NCBI GenBank assembly: GCA_009602725.1
Contig: WELB01000314.1
Location: 83,538 to 113,837 of the forward strand
DNA length: 30,300 bases
Reading direction: 5' to 3'
Source of the DNA: Spirogloea muscicola
Taxonomy: Eukaryota > Streptophyta > Zygnematophyceae > Spirogloeales > Spirogloeaceae
Shown: piece by piece, positions 1-10,337 of the stretch
How the letters are laid out: every line of letters starts with the position of its first letter
Position numbering within the stretch: position 1 is the stretch's first letter
The notes under the pieces: model-generated
Seen by the model: the letters and a program-made list of their open reading frames with translations, nothing else
Database searches by the model: none
Told to the model about the DNA's origin: nothing
Translations under genes and position numbers: made by a program

Positions 1-145
1 CCCCCCTTCCCCCCCCGGTCCCCCCCCCCTCCCTCCCCCCCCCCATCCCCGCCTCGCCCCCCCCCCGCCGCCGCCTCCCCCTCCGCCTCCTCCTCCTCCT
101 CGCCGCCGCCGCCGCCGCCGCTCACGCCGCCGCCGGCCCCCCCCC
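1..145. repeat. C-rich low-complexity left edge with (GCC)n tract
   Basis: The first 60 bases are almost pure C, followed by CTC and GCC triplet runs to about 125. Part of this is coding: read in the frame of the downstream DUOX exon, 66-134 gives an Arg-rich start, a run of six Leu and then an Ala run, as expected of a signal peptide. The homopolymeric C at the very edge probably marks an assembly break rather than a biological boundary. Confidence 0.7.
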
Positions 146-3100
146 GCCCTTCGGCGCCGGCTCCATCCTGCCCGCCAACTACACCGTGACCATCCCCGGC
201 GCCGGCGGCCACAATGTCTCCTATGCGCCCTGCGTCTACCCCTGCGTCCCCACGCTCGGCCGCGCCGGCACCGAGGAGACCATGTCCTACGACGGTCAGC
301 GTCACCGCCAGCGCGCACACCCCACATTGCGCCTACCCTCGCCCCGCCAGCGCTTCGGCTCTTCGACCCGCCCGCCCGCCGGTGTGCCTGACGCCCGCCC
401 CTCCTCTCTCCCGCAGGATACTACCACAGCTTGGCTCACCCGGACTGGGGCATCACAGGTCAGTCATCCCATCCTTCTCCCCTCGCCGCTCCCGGACCTC
501 TCCCGGTTCGGACCGCGTCAGTTGTGCCTTGCCTAGGGTCAAGCCCTCTCGCGCCTTGCCTCTCTGCCGGCAGCGGCGCTCTGCTCGGCCTCTCGCCGTG
601 GTGGCCCGCTGGCCACCTGTGCCCCGTGCCCCCACCCCGCGCGCCCTGCTCGGCCCTCGCGTCGTCCCGTCAAGCCCCTGAGGAGGAGCCGTCTGTCCGC
701 GTCGTCCCCCGTGCAGAGGGCCAGCTGTCGAGGAGGCTGCCGTACGGGTACAGGGACGGCGTGCGAGAGCCGGGCGGGTGGGACCGGCCCAACCCCCGCA
801 CGCTGTCCAGAGAGCTGCTGGCCGGCAACACCGGGTAAAGCGCGCCCCTTCTCCGCTGCCGCGCCACGGGCTGGCAGCTCGCCTCCCCCCCTCCCCCTCA
901 CTCGCCGCCCACCCACCGGTGCCCACGCGCCCGTCGGCTATGCCCGCGCCGGATAAGCCCGGGCTCCCGCGAGGCTCTCGCCACCGCTCAATGACCGGCA
1001 GTGTGCCGGCATGGAGCCTGCGAGCGGGGCAGGAGAGCGGCGCCGCGTGCCTGCCTGCACTGCCCCGCTGCCCGGATGCTGACGTGCCCACCGCCTGGCT
1101 TGTGCAGGCACGGGTCGTACCGCAACCGCACCGCGCTCATGGTCTTCTTCGGGCAGCAGGTCGTGGAGGAGATCATCGACTCGCAGGTCCCGGCGTGCCC
1201 CTTGGGTGAGCTCTCCTCCGACCCGCTCTTGCCCGTGGACGGCCACCCGCGCTGGCGTCTGCCGCCCCTGCCAGTCGCGCGAGCGTGTCCTGTCAAACTC
1301 CACGACCCCATTTGCCTCTCCCTGCCCGGGCCGCACACTGACGGTGTTCTGAAGGTTCTGCCCGGCGCTCCCGGCTTGCCGCCTCGCCCGGAGCATGCAT
1401 GGCTGATACCCTCCGCGCGCGTGGCCAGAGTATTTCAACATCCCCATCCCCGAGTGCGACGACCTCTATGACCCCAACTGCACGGTACTGCCCGGCCACC
1501 AGGCCCCTCAGCCGGCTGCCGGGCCCGCCGACCTGCCACTATCTCCACTGCCTCACGTGCCGAGAAGGGCAGGGGCCCGCGGCTGCCACGCGAGAGCTTG
1601 ATGCACAAGCCACGAGCTCCGCTCCGGCCCTCGACCTGCTCCTGCTCTGGCAAAAGCCCCGCTGCGGGCGTCGCAGCTGCGCCGGGCCGCTGCGCTCAGT
1701 CATCCGATGCTGTGCTCCTCTGCCCAGGGCAAAGTGGAGATCCCTCTGCCCCGCATCCGGTACATCGCCAGGACTGGCGATGGGCCGAGCGCCCCCCGCG
1801 AGATCCTCAACGAGGTGCCCCTCATTTCCCCCGATGAATCCGGGACGCAGCTCCTTGCGCGACCCTCCCAATCAGCGCGGCGAGCGTCACACGCTGACCC
1901 CCACGGGGGCGTGCACGGTCGTTCGCCGGCCGCGCAGGCCTGCTGCCGAACCCCCCCTCGTGCCGGATTGCCTGCTCGCCTGCTCTTTCCGCCCGCCCGG
2001 GGGGAACACGGTCTGTCGGGGAGCTGCGGGCCTAGAGCAAGCAGCCCATCCTGATGGGCAGGAGTGCCGTGAGTGGTGGCCAGGTGACGCCGTGGATTGA
2101 CGGCGGGCTCATGTACGGAACCGCCAAAGCTTGGTGCGACGCCTTGCGGAGCTTCAAGGACGGCAAGCTGCTCGAGAACCCCGAGCGGTGAGCAGGGCAT
2201 CCAACCCTAGTTCCTGGAGCGCGGTCTGCTCTCTTGCGGCTGGGGCGGGGGACTTGGTGGTGCGATTTGAATGCACGTCCCCTCTTGCCGATGCCGCGGG
2301 AGGTGAGCATGCACGGATGCAATCCGCCGACTCACGTTCATCTCCGCCCGCGCTCTCGGCCGCAGTCCTGGCTACCCCGCCCACAACGAAGTGGGACTCC
2401 CGATCTTCAACCCGACGCTGCCCCTCGACCACCACTACAAGCCAGCCTCCCGCCTCTTCAGTCCGTGCCCCACCCTCCTCTGACAGCTCTCGTGCTCGAC
2501 AGCTCTGTCGCCCTGACGCCGTCGCACGACGCTGTCCGCGGTCCTGCATGCTCGGGCTGGGTGCTGCGGTCCGAGCCTGGGCAGCCTCGCTCCTCGCTGC
2601 TGCACGGGATGCTGGGAGGACTCGTCGACAGGCGGAGGCTTCGTGTGCCTGATGCCTTCCCCTCTATCGCTCTCCCCGTCTCTCTGGTGTGGCGGCAGGG
2701 ATCGGCAACCCCCGTGGGGAGGAGAACCCTTACCTGGTGAGCACTGGCATTTGAAGGCTCGGCTGCGGTTGACGGGTGCTATCAGCCGCTTCGGCGTTCG
2801 GCGGAAGAGCCGGTAGTGTGCACAGGTTCTCCCTGTGCCGATGCCCGCGACAGGACACCAGCACTGACCTTTGGACCGTCCTGTGCCTGGCTTTCACAGC
2901 TGTCCTTCCAGGTGCTGTGGTTCCGCCATCACAACTGGTACTGCGAGCAGCTCAAGCTGCAGCACCCCACTTGGACCGATGAGCAGCTGTTCCACCGAGC
3001 CCGCCAGTTCGTGGTTGCCACCTACCAGGTAGCCAACCGGCCCGCCAGGTTGCGCCTGCGCCTCGGCGCCATCTTGCACTCGCTGGCGGGGGCTGGCTGC

Positions 3101-6100
3101 CGTGCACCGGATGCTGACGAGCCAAGCGCGTCGCCTGTCGTCCGCCGCTCGCAGCACATCCTGATGGACGAGTGGCTGCCCGCGTGGCTTGGCCCCGTCA
3201 TTACGATCCCAGCCTATGACGGGCACAAGCCCAAAACCTTCCCTTCGGTCCCCGTCGAGTTCCAGGTGCAAAGTCGGCCCCTTCCCTGGCCCGTGCGGGC
3301 CCTGTCGCCTGGGGCCTCCGTTGAGCCGGCAGCTTGCCTCAGCTCCTGAGCTCACACCAGCTCAAGTCAGACGAGCACGGGGAGAGCCTGGCTGACCCCG
3401 ATCCTGCACCCGCAGAGTGCCGCGATGAGGTTCGGGCACACGCTGGTGACCCCCGGAGTGTTTCTCCGGGACAAGACCTGCAAATTTCGTGACATGAACC
3501 CAAAGGTCGGTCGCACGACGCGGCGCCCTCCTGTGTCTCTCTGGCATGCTGGCCATCTGGGACATGAGGGCCTGTGGGCCTCACAGGCGGACTCACGATG
3601 TGGGGCTGTCACCGAGGCTGCAGGCGGACCCGCACACGGTCCTCTCGGGCAAACACAACATCCGCACGTGCAACAGCTACTTCAACTCTCCCACCGTGCT
3701 CACGCACGTCACCATCGAGGAGGTCTTCATGGGCCTTGCTTCGCAGAGGTGCGAGCGCGAGGACAACATCATCACCGAGGACCTCCGCGGCTTCGTCTTT
3801 GGGCCACCCGAGTTCGATCGCCGCGACCTCATGGTAGGCTTCTGCATGCCCAGTCCTGTTTTCGCTCTCCGAAAGCCCTCCGCAACAGCTGGGCTCCCTG
3901 CCTACATGTGGAGCCGAGGGCTGGCTGGGCAGTCGGCGGTTGTAGCCTGGAGGGACCTGCCGTTGCGGTACGGCGGCCGGCTGGATCGCGCCCTGCACTG
4001 GGCACGCGGCGAGGACTGACGAGCCCAGCGCCCGGGCATCGCTTGACGCAGGCCATCAACATCCAACGCGGGCGTGAGACTGGCTTGCCAGACTTTCAGG
4101 TGAGGTTTCGCTGCTGCTGCACCCGCAGTGGGATCCGGGCACGCCAATCCCCTCCTTAATTGCAGGCCACAAGCGCTCCGGAGCACACGAGGCCCCGCCG
4201 GCAGCACCGTTGCTCGGGCAGCGTGCTGGGCACTCAGTGGGGCTGACGACCTCCACCGGGAGCTCGTGCGCAGACTGCTCGGAGGGAGTACGGCCTGCCC
4301 GAGTACACGACCTTTGAGGAGATCGTCGCTGGCCAGGAGGGCACCGACGACGACGGCACTCCTACCAAGGACCGCCTGGCTCGCAAGCTCAAGGAGCTCT
4401 ACAACAACGACATCAACAACATTGACATCTGGGTCGGCGGCATCCTGGAGACCACGCGCAACGGGCCCGGCGGCCTGTTCAAGTACGTGCCCTCTGACTC
4501 TGACCATCGTCGATGTCCCCTCCTCCTCCTCGAAGCGAGGGTCTGCGTCTCGCCCACGCGCTCGAGCGGGTGGGGACGTCAAAAGCGCCCCGGTCGCTGA
4601 GTGCTGGTGCATGTGTGCAGAGCGATCCTGCTCAACGTCTTCACGAGCTTGAGGGAGGCGGACCGCTGGTGGTACGAGAACCGGTTGAACCGCCTCTTCT
4701 CCGAAGAAGAGATTGCCGACATAAAGGCAGCCAAGCTGTCCCACATCCTCAAGTGAGACAGCTCGCCCCGCTCCCTCGCGTCTGTCTCTTTGAGGGGCCG
4801 GCTTCTGGCACCATCCGGCTGCTCTGCCCCCTCGATTGGCGTCTGCCAGCTCGCCGGCCCGAGGCTGCTCTCTATCCTGAGCAAGCCACCCCCCTCCCTG
4901 GGCACGGCCAACTTCAGGAGGGTGGACATTTATGACATGTTTGGAGAGTCGCTCCAAGAGAACGTGTTCCAGGCCTCGGATGAGCCCAAGTACTGCCCGC
5001 AGCCGTTCCAGCTGAGCCAGTTTGACTTTGCCAACTGCACGGCGCCTGGGGTGAGTGACCAGTGCCACACATACTCCCCGAGGCATGAAGCGTGAGCAGC
5101 GACACCCTGCGCGAGCGGGTGTCTCAGCTCCCCTGACGTGCCAGGCGGTGGGGGCATTGTGGCTGGTTGCAGCACCATGACTACTACCCCGACGACACGC
5201 ATCCCATCTTGTGGACGCTTGTGGGGACCTCTGTGTGCACCCTGCTGCTCACGGCAGCCTACTGGCTGCTGACTGCCGGCAAGCTGGGGGGAGCCAAGCG
5301 GTCCTTCTTTGCCTGCAATCCGTGGCGCAGGCATCACCCATCCAAGATCCTCGAGAGCATGCCGCGGGCCCACCTCTCTGGCGAGAACGCACAGCGAGGT
5401 GAGAGTGGCTCACGCCGCTGCTCTTGCTGCCCGCTCGAGGGCGAGGCTCTGGTGACCAGGAACGACAGCGTCCGCCGTCGTGACCGGTTGCCGAGGCCAC
5501 GCTCCGAGACCTGCTCACATTCGGACCTTGAAGCAGCGGCAGCCGCGCCCCCTCTCCCCTGCTGCAGCTGCGAGCCCTTTGAAGGGCGGAGACGAGGAGA
5601 TTGTGTTTGGGGAGCGGGGGACGCGAGCCTCCAGCTGCTTCCTGGTTCTCGGCTTCCGTACGGCACCCGTCGCTCGTGAGTGCCGACGCTGCTGATGACC
5701 TTGTCGCGGCGAGGAGCTCAGCGGCGGGGAAGCTGGTGCCGCCTCTCTCCCGAGGCTGCTTGCTCCCGTACGTGGTTGCCTGTCTGCCCGGTGGCCGACC
5801 GCAGCACTACTCTGTTGGCGTGCTGCAGACATCGAGAACGCCGACCTGAAGGAGGAGGCCAAGTGGATGGTGCTTGAGACTCGGGGGCATACCATCATGG
5901 ACTGCTCCGAGCTCAAGAGCCCTGCAGGCCTGAATGCGGTCAGGTACCTCCAGCTCCGGAGCCTGGTCTGCGAGACCACCGGCAACGCGTTCCCAGCCCT
6001 CGCCGTCCTCGCCAAGAAGCCCCCGGCCTTTGAGGGCGAGAAGGTGCTGTACGTGGAGCGCACGATCCCTCTGCAGCTCGTCGACGCCATCTCCCTCGAC

Positions 6101-9100
6101 GCCGCCGCCCAGCTGCTCTGGCTCGAGGTGAGCCTCGGAGCCCGCCTGGGGCTGCTGCCAGCCTGCCGTCGGCTCCCTCTGCGGTCGCACGGGATGTGCG
6201 CCTGCGGAGAGAAAAGAGCGTCTGGCTCACGTTCGCCGAGCCCGTGGTTTGCAGGTGCGCGTGGGGCACGATGTCCTCATCACTACTGACCGGTGTCGGG
6301 AGCTGTTCGAGGACATGGCAAGGGGAGTGAGCGGAGCCCGTGAGGCTGCGGGGCTTGATGCGCCCCTGCTCAACAGCACTGCGGATGTTGCTGGCTCTGC
6401 CATCGGGCGCGGGCGCCTCAAGACTGCTGATAAGCGGAGGGAGGAGGTCGACGGCATTTCGCGTCACATCATCAAGCGCCTGGTGGACACTCGCGAGGGT
6501 GCTCCAGGTGTGCGCTGCTGGCAGACGCACAGAGCCCCTCCCTGCATGCTCATCGCTTCTGCTCTGCCGACTCTGGACCAGCTGTGGCACGCTCCTCTGA
6601 CGTCCTCGTGCCGCGCCTTGGTCATGCCTTGCTGCACAGGCCTCTCGGGGTCGCTACGCATTCGCTTCTCCGGCCTGTTGGGCATCCGTGAGGAGCCTGA
6701 GAACGGCGCAGGCCTCGCGCCCACGGTGGTGGATGACCCCTTGGAAGCCGTGATCGGCCGGCAGGAGCTTGCGGACGCCTTCCAGAGATCCCCCAACTCG
6801 TTCTTCATACGGTCCACCTTTGAGCTGGCCCTCAAGCTGGAGAGCACGCAGAAGCTGCCGCCCGGCTACGTCGTGGCGCAGGACGTGGTCTGGTTCTTCC
6901 GCCTCTTTTATGCGAAGGACGCATTCGCAAAGGCCCAAATGATCTTCGCGCGCTTTTCCTGTGGTGAGACTGCGCTCACACGCCGGGCGGCCCCCGCACC
7001 GGCCCATTGCCTGAGATGGCTGATGCCCCTCTTCTGCTTGCCTCTGGATGGGGACGTCACTTGCAGGGATGCCTGATCCAGGCTCCCCTCCTCGGAGCTC
7101 TTGGTGTGGTGTGGATCCTGACGAGTGCGTGGCTGGCAGGCGAGACCGTGGTGTCTGGGCTCCAGAAGCAGCAGATGCACTCGTTCATGCAAGCCGTGGC
7201 CCCGCGAGGCACCGCTGTGCCAGACTATTCCGCCAAGAAGGGCCTCACAGTGGAGGAGTTTGCTCGCCATGATGCCACGCGCATTGTCTCGCACTCTGGC
7301 CCCTTGGTTGCCAGCTCCGCCCCCCTGGCCTCGGTTTACGAGGGCGAAATCAATCTGGTGAGGGTGGTTGCCCCTTGACTTGTTGCCCTGTCCTCTGGTG
7401 ACACTGAGAGCCCTCTCAAGTGGTCCTGGCATCACGGTGCCTGCTCTAGAGCAGGACGACGGTGAGCAGTCCTCCTGCAGGCGGCCAGTCAGCATGCAGG
7501 GTAGCGTTGGGAGCCTCGTCCACCTCAGAGGTGGCGGCAAAGAGGGTGTGGGGTGTAGCCAGCTCCTTCTTGCTGTAACTCGCATCGTGACTCTGCAGGT
7601 GGTGAAGGACAATGTGAACAAGGCCGTGGGCACGCTTGATCTCGTGGCTGATGCCATGGACACCATCGCGCAAGTCAAGCACAGCGTCAGCGAGACGCTT
7701 GGCCTGGACCCCGCCGAGGATCTGGTGCTCACCATGGAGCAGAACCCCCTCAGGGAGCTCCGGGACGGGGACATAGTGGCAGAGTACAACATCCGAGCAG
7801 GGTCGACACTGATTGTTCAGCGCCGCCGGGATTTCACCAAGGGCCCGCAGGTGCTCGATCGGCACCGCAGTCTGAGGTCCCGCTGTAAAGCGGGTGGTGT
7901 GCGCAAGGCGTGCTTCGGGCCTTTCGCCAACGTGACTGACGGTGTTTGTCGGTCCTTGTGCTGGTGGCTGTGCATCAGCTGCAATCATACCCGAGCATAG
8001 GCGGACGGGGCAGGGCAGGTGTCCTGGAGGAGGATATGGCACAAGCAGAGGAGGTGCAGGCTGCTGAGGTCGCGCGGCCTCGCTCCAGGTGCATGGGCAA
8101 GGCAACGGGGCCTTCTTGAGCCCCTCCTGCAGGCCCTTCCTATTCTGTGCTGGATCGAGCACTGCTTTGATTGGTGCGGAGATTGGAGCCGGGTGAGCCC
8201 ACATTGTCGCCAGCTGACCCTCACTCTCGCGCCCCTCATGCTCAGGCTCAGCAAGCTGTGGTACCACTTCATAGACAGCATCGTCGAGAACCGCCTCCTC
8301 TGGATCTGGCTCACCCTGTATTTCCTCGTGGAGATCGGCCTCTTTGTCGGTAAGCATGCTTCTTCCTGCCCCCTCCCATCCCCATCCTCGAATAGGCAGC
8401 TCTTGCCTGGTGGCGGAGTCTCTGGATGGCCACCACTGTGCCGTCATCAAGTCGCACGTGCAGACATCTCTTGCGCCTGCCCGAGCGATCTGACACCCCA
8501 TGATCAATCAAGTTCGTGCACTCATGGGGGGGGGTGGCCCGTTGCTCCTCGTCCCTCAGAGCGGTGGTACACCTATGCTTTTGAGATGGAACGCGGCGGC
8601 CTGCGCCTCATCGCGGGTTATGGCGTCGCCACAACCCGTGGCGCTGCGCAGTGCTCCATGTATAATCTGTCCCTCCTCCTGCTCATGGTCTGCAATCACA
8701 TGTGGACGTACCTGCGGGACACGCCCGTTCGCTTCATCTTCCCCATTGACAACGCCTTGCTGCTACACCAAGTGATCGGTTACAATGCCTTCTTCTTTTT
8801 TGGCCTCCACACTGTGGGACACATGTTCAATTTCTACAACATCTGCACGCAGCCACAGTTTGAGATCAACTGCTACTTCCGCGAGACCTTTCTGTACTCG
8901 GACGAGCTGGTGTCCTTCTTCTCCTTCTGGGGCCTGACGACCGTCACGGGCTTCTCTGGCCTCCTGCTCGTCATATTCAGCGTCCCCATGGCTGCCTTTG
9001 CCATGGTCCCACAGGCCCGCCAGCGCTTCTTCCGGACGTTCCAGTACACGCATGACCTCTTCCTGCCCATCTACGTGCTCGTCTTTGTGCATGGCTCTGC

Positions 9101-10337
9101 CAGGCTGGTTCAGGTCCCCTACTTCCACTGGTTCTACCTCGGCCCGGGGGTGCTCTACCTCCTCAACTGGATCGTGGCCAAGAACGCCTCGCTGGTCGGC
9201 TGGAAGGTCATGGCAGCGCAGCACCTCCCTGGCAAGGTGCTCAAGCTGGCGCTGGAGAAGCCGCCCAACTTCCAGTTCAAGTCCGGCCAGTACATCACGC
9301 TGTGCGTCAAGCAGATTGGCTCGACTCCACACCCCTTCACCATCTCGAGCGCGCCCGACGAGGAGTACCTGACCATTAACATCCGCGTAGTGGGCCCCTG
9401 GACTTCCAAGGTCTACGAGCTCTTCACCCCGAGCTTCTATGGGGAGGACTCCCGCAACCCCTGCACGCCGTTCCCGACCGTCTTCATCAATGGGCCGTTT
9501 GGCGAGGTGCACCAGACCCTTGCGGGCGAGGACATCCTTGTCCTGGTCGCCAGCGGCATCGGTGTGACCCCTGCGTCGTCCATCCTGAGGGACCTGCTCT
9601 ACCAGATTGCGCGCGACAAGGCGAACGAGGATCTCAAGGACAGGCTGACCTCGCACGCTTCCAAATACGCTGACAGCAACTCCGCGTCGGTGTTGGGGGC
9701 GTCTGCGCTCACCGAGTCGGCCCGCCTGCAGCCCACGCAGCGCTCCATCTACTTCTACTGGGTGGCGCGGACCCAGAACCAGTTTGAGTGGTTCACGGAG
9801 GTCTTGCGCGAGCTGGAAGAGCGCGCGGCTGCCGAGCCCAACCTGCACTTTGAGGCGGCATTGTTTGTCACCGAGCCCAGCGTGGGCTTGGACCGGCAGC
9901 TCGCCCAACTGGACCAAGCAGAGGTCCGAGGCGCCTACACGGACATCCCGTCTGCGTACACAGGACTCCGGGCCCGCACCTTCTTTGCCCGACCAGATTG
10001 GAGGAAAATCTTCAGGCAGCTCAAGGCTGAGTTGCCTTTGCGCCCTGCCATCACCGTCTGCTGCTGTGGAGCTCTGGCTGTCAGTGAGAGTGTCAAGTAA
10101 GTCCCACTTACCGAGCACCCACTCCACGCACTGTCGTCATATCAGGGTCCAAGCTGTCAGCTGTCAAGCCTGTCAGCTGGCGCTCTGCGCACTGCTAGTC
10201 ACCCTTGCAAAAAGTGCCTCGAAGTCCCTCTCTGCAACCAGCTCTTGCTGACGGGTGTTGGCTCCATTGGCAGGGAGGCTTGCGTGGAGGCCTCTGACGC
10301 GCACCAGACATTCCACTGCTACAGGGAGACGTTCTGA
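1..10337 (+). CDS. DUOX: Dual oxidase-like protein (peroxidase homology domain + NADPH oxidase), 5'-partial, 28 exons
   Basis: This enzyme family moves electrons from cytosolic NADPH through FAD and two hemes to O2, giving superoxide/H2O2 outside the cytosol. I place exons at 66-294, 417-458, 717-834, 1108-1205, 1429-1484, 1728-1814, 2084-2187, 2366-2460, 2699-2736, 2912-3028, 3155-3265, 3416-3505, 3624-3833, 4052-4099, 4274-4482, 4621-4752, 4918-5050, 5173-5398, 5568-5675, 5829-6127, 6255-6507, 6640-6963, 7140-7357, 7599-7850, 8133-8173, 8246-8349, 8560-10096 and 10274-10337. All join in phase, giving about 1,780 residues from codon 66 to the TGA at 10335; human DUOX is about 1,550. Order: leader (1-24), peroxidase-like domain (about 77-594), TM (about 651-672), EF-hand-like region (about 935-1115), ubiquitin-like domain (about 1113-1192), six-TM ferric reductase, FAD/NADPH lobe. 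The last exon ends FHCYRETF, like the aromatic-rich NOX C-terminus. No Met is visible, so the start is missing. The exon at 8133-8173 is the least certain. Confidence 0.95.
417..4752 (+). other. DUOX peroxidase homology domain (animal heme peroxidase fold)
   Basis: The exons spell the DUOX peroxidase signatures in order: SLAHPDWGI, FFGQQVVEE (about 1148-1171), PWIDGGLMYGTAKAW, LWFRHHNWYCEQL, RFGHTLVTPGVF with the proximal-type His codon at 3437-3439, EEVFMGLASQ, DRRDLM joined to AINIQRGRETGLPDF, TARREYGLPEY, and NIDIWVGGILE. After the FGQ motif, the distal His-Asp pair of true peroxidases is replaced by Glu-Glu, much as in animal DUOX, where this domain is thought not to act as a classical peroxidase. 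The 5' leader places the domain outside the cytosol. What it does here is not visible from sequence. Confidence 0.93.
5173..7357 (+). other. DUOX first TM and cytosolic linker with degenerate EF-hand region
   Basis: Exon 5173-5398 carries one clear TM helix (ILWTLVGTSVCTLLLTAAYW) followed by a basic stretch, matching the single TM after the DUOX peroxidase domain. Exons 5568-6507 match the DUOX PH-like linker in outline (for example VGHDVLITTDRCRELFEDM). Exons 6640-7357 follow the DUOX EF-hand segment: GRQELADAFQRSPNSFFIRS corresponds to the entering helix, and KKGLTVEEFARHDA to the last helix. The calcium loops are not preserved. No DxDxDG-like run occurs; the first loop position reads KLESTQKLPPG and the second FSCGETVVSG. 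Calcium binding is therefore unlikely (inference). Confidence 0.8.
7349..7829 (+). other. Ubiquitin-like (beta-grasp) domain inside DUOX
   Basis: The end of exon 7140-7357 (EINL) and exon 7599-7850 together read as a full ubiquitin-like domain of about 76 residues. Segments align in order with ubiquitin: INLVVKDNVNKAVGTLDLV (strands 1 and 2), DTIAQVKHSVSETLGL (helix), DLVLTMEQNPLRELRDGD, then VAEYNIRAGSTLIV, which resembles ubiquitin's SDYNIQKESTLHLV. The splice falls within the first strand and is in phase, so the domain belongs to the oxidase transcript. There is no C-terminal Gly-Gly; the strand is followed by QRRR, so it is an embedded domain and not a conjugable modifier. A Ras-binding beta-grasp domain is an alternative reading. 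The identity is a judgement by eye. Confidence 0.82.
8133..9190 (+). other. DUOX ferric-reductase transmembrane domain
   Basis: Exons 8133-8173 and 8246-8349 give the first helix region (LWYHFIDSIVENRLLWIWLT), and the large exon from 8560 gives the rest. The two bis-heme histidine pairs are present with NOX spacing: His codons at 8766 and 8808 (14 residues apart, within HQVIGYNAFFFFGLH) and at 9051 and 9090 (13 apart, within HDLFLPIYVLVFVH). The intron 8350-8559 is 210 bases long, a multiple of three, and has no in-frame stop. I treat it as an intron because exon 8246-8349 then joins at LFVERWYTYAF and the boundaries are GTAAGC...CCTCAG. Confidence 0.92.
9200..10337 (+). other. DUOX FAD- and NADPH-binding lobe
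   Basis: The FAD-binding motif HPFTISSAPDE lies at 9330-9362, after GQYITL. NADPH-binding segments follow: NGPFGEVHQ (about 9490), LVASGIGVTPASSIL (about 9540-9585) and IYFYWVARTQNQFEWF (about 9748). The C-terminal nucleotide-binding motif, usually CGP, reads CCCGALAVSESVK here, so Pro is replaced by Ala. The exon ends at 10096 with a donor AA|GTAAGT, and the last 20 codons come from 10274-10337. Without that splice the protein would stop at 10098 and lose the conserved terminal FxxxxETF. Confidence 0.93.

Noticed and set aside
4160-4273. Possible DUOX exon directly after TTAATTGCAG at about 4164
   Set aside because: Its reading has no family match. The acceptor at 4273 gives TARREYGLPEY in phase after GLPDFQ, as in DUOX.
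3902-5086. 394-codon open frame on the - strand
   Set aside because: It runs antisense across several DUOX exons and introns whose + strand reading is clearly conserved.
7446-8507. 353-codon open frame on the - strand
   Set aside because: It covers the ubiquitin-like exon and the first ferric reductase exon in antisense; no recognisable protein features.
8763-10127. 454-codon open frame on the - strand
   Set aside because: It is the antisense shadow of the conserved DUOX exon 8560-10096, caused by GC-rich third positions; it shows no motif of its own.
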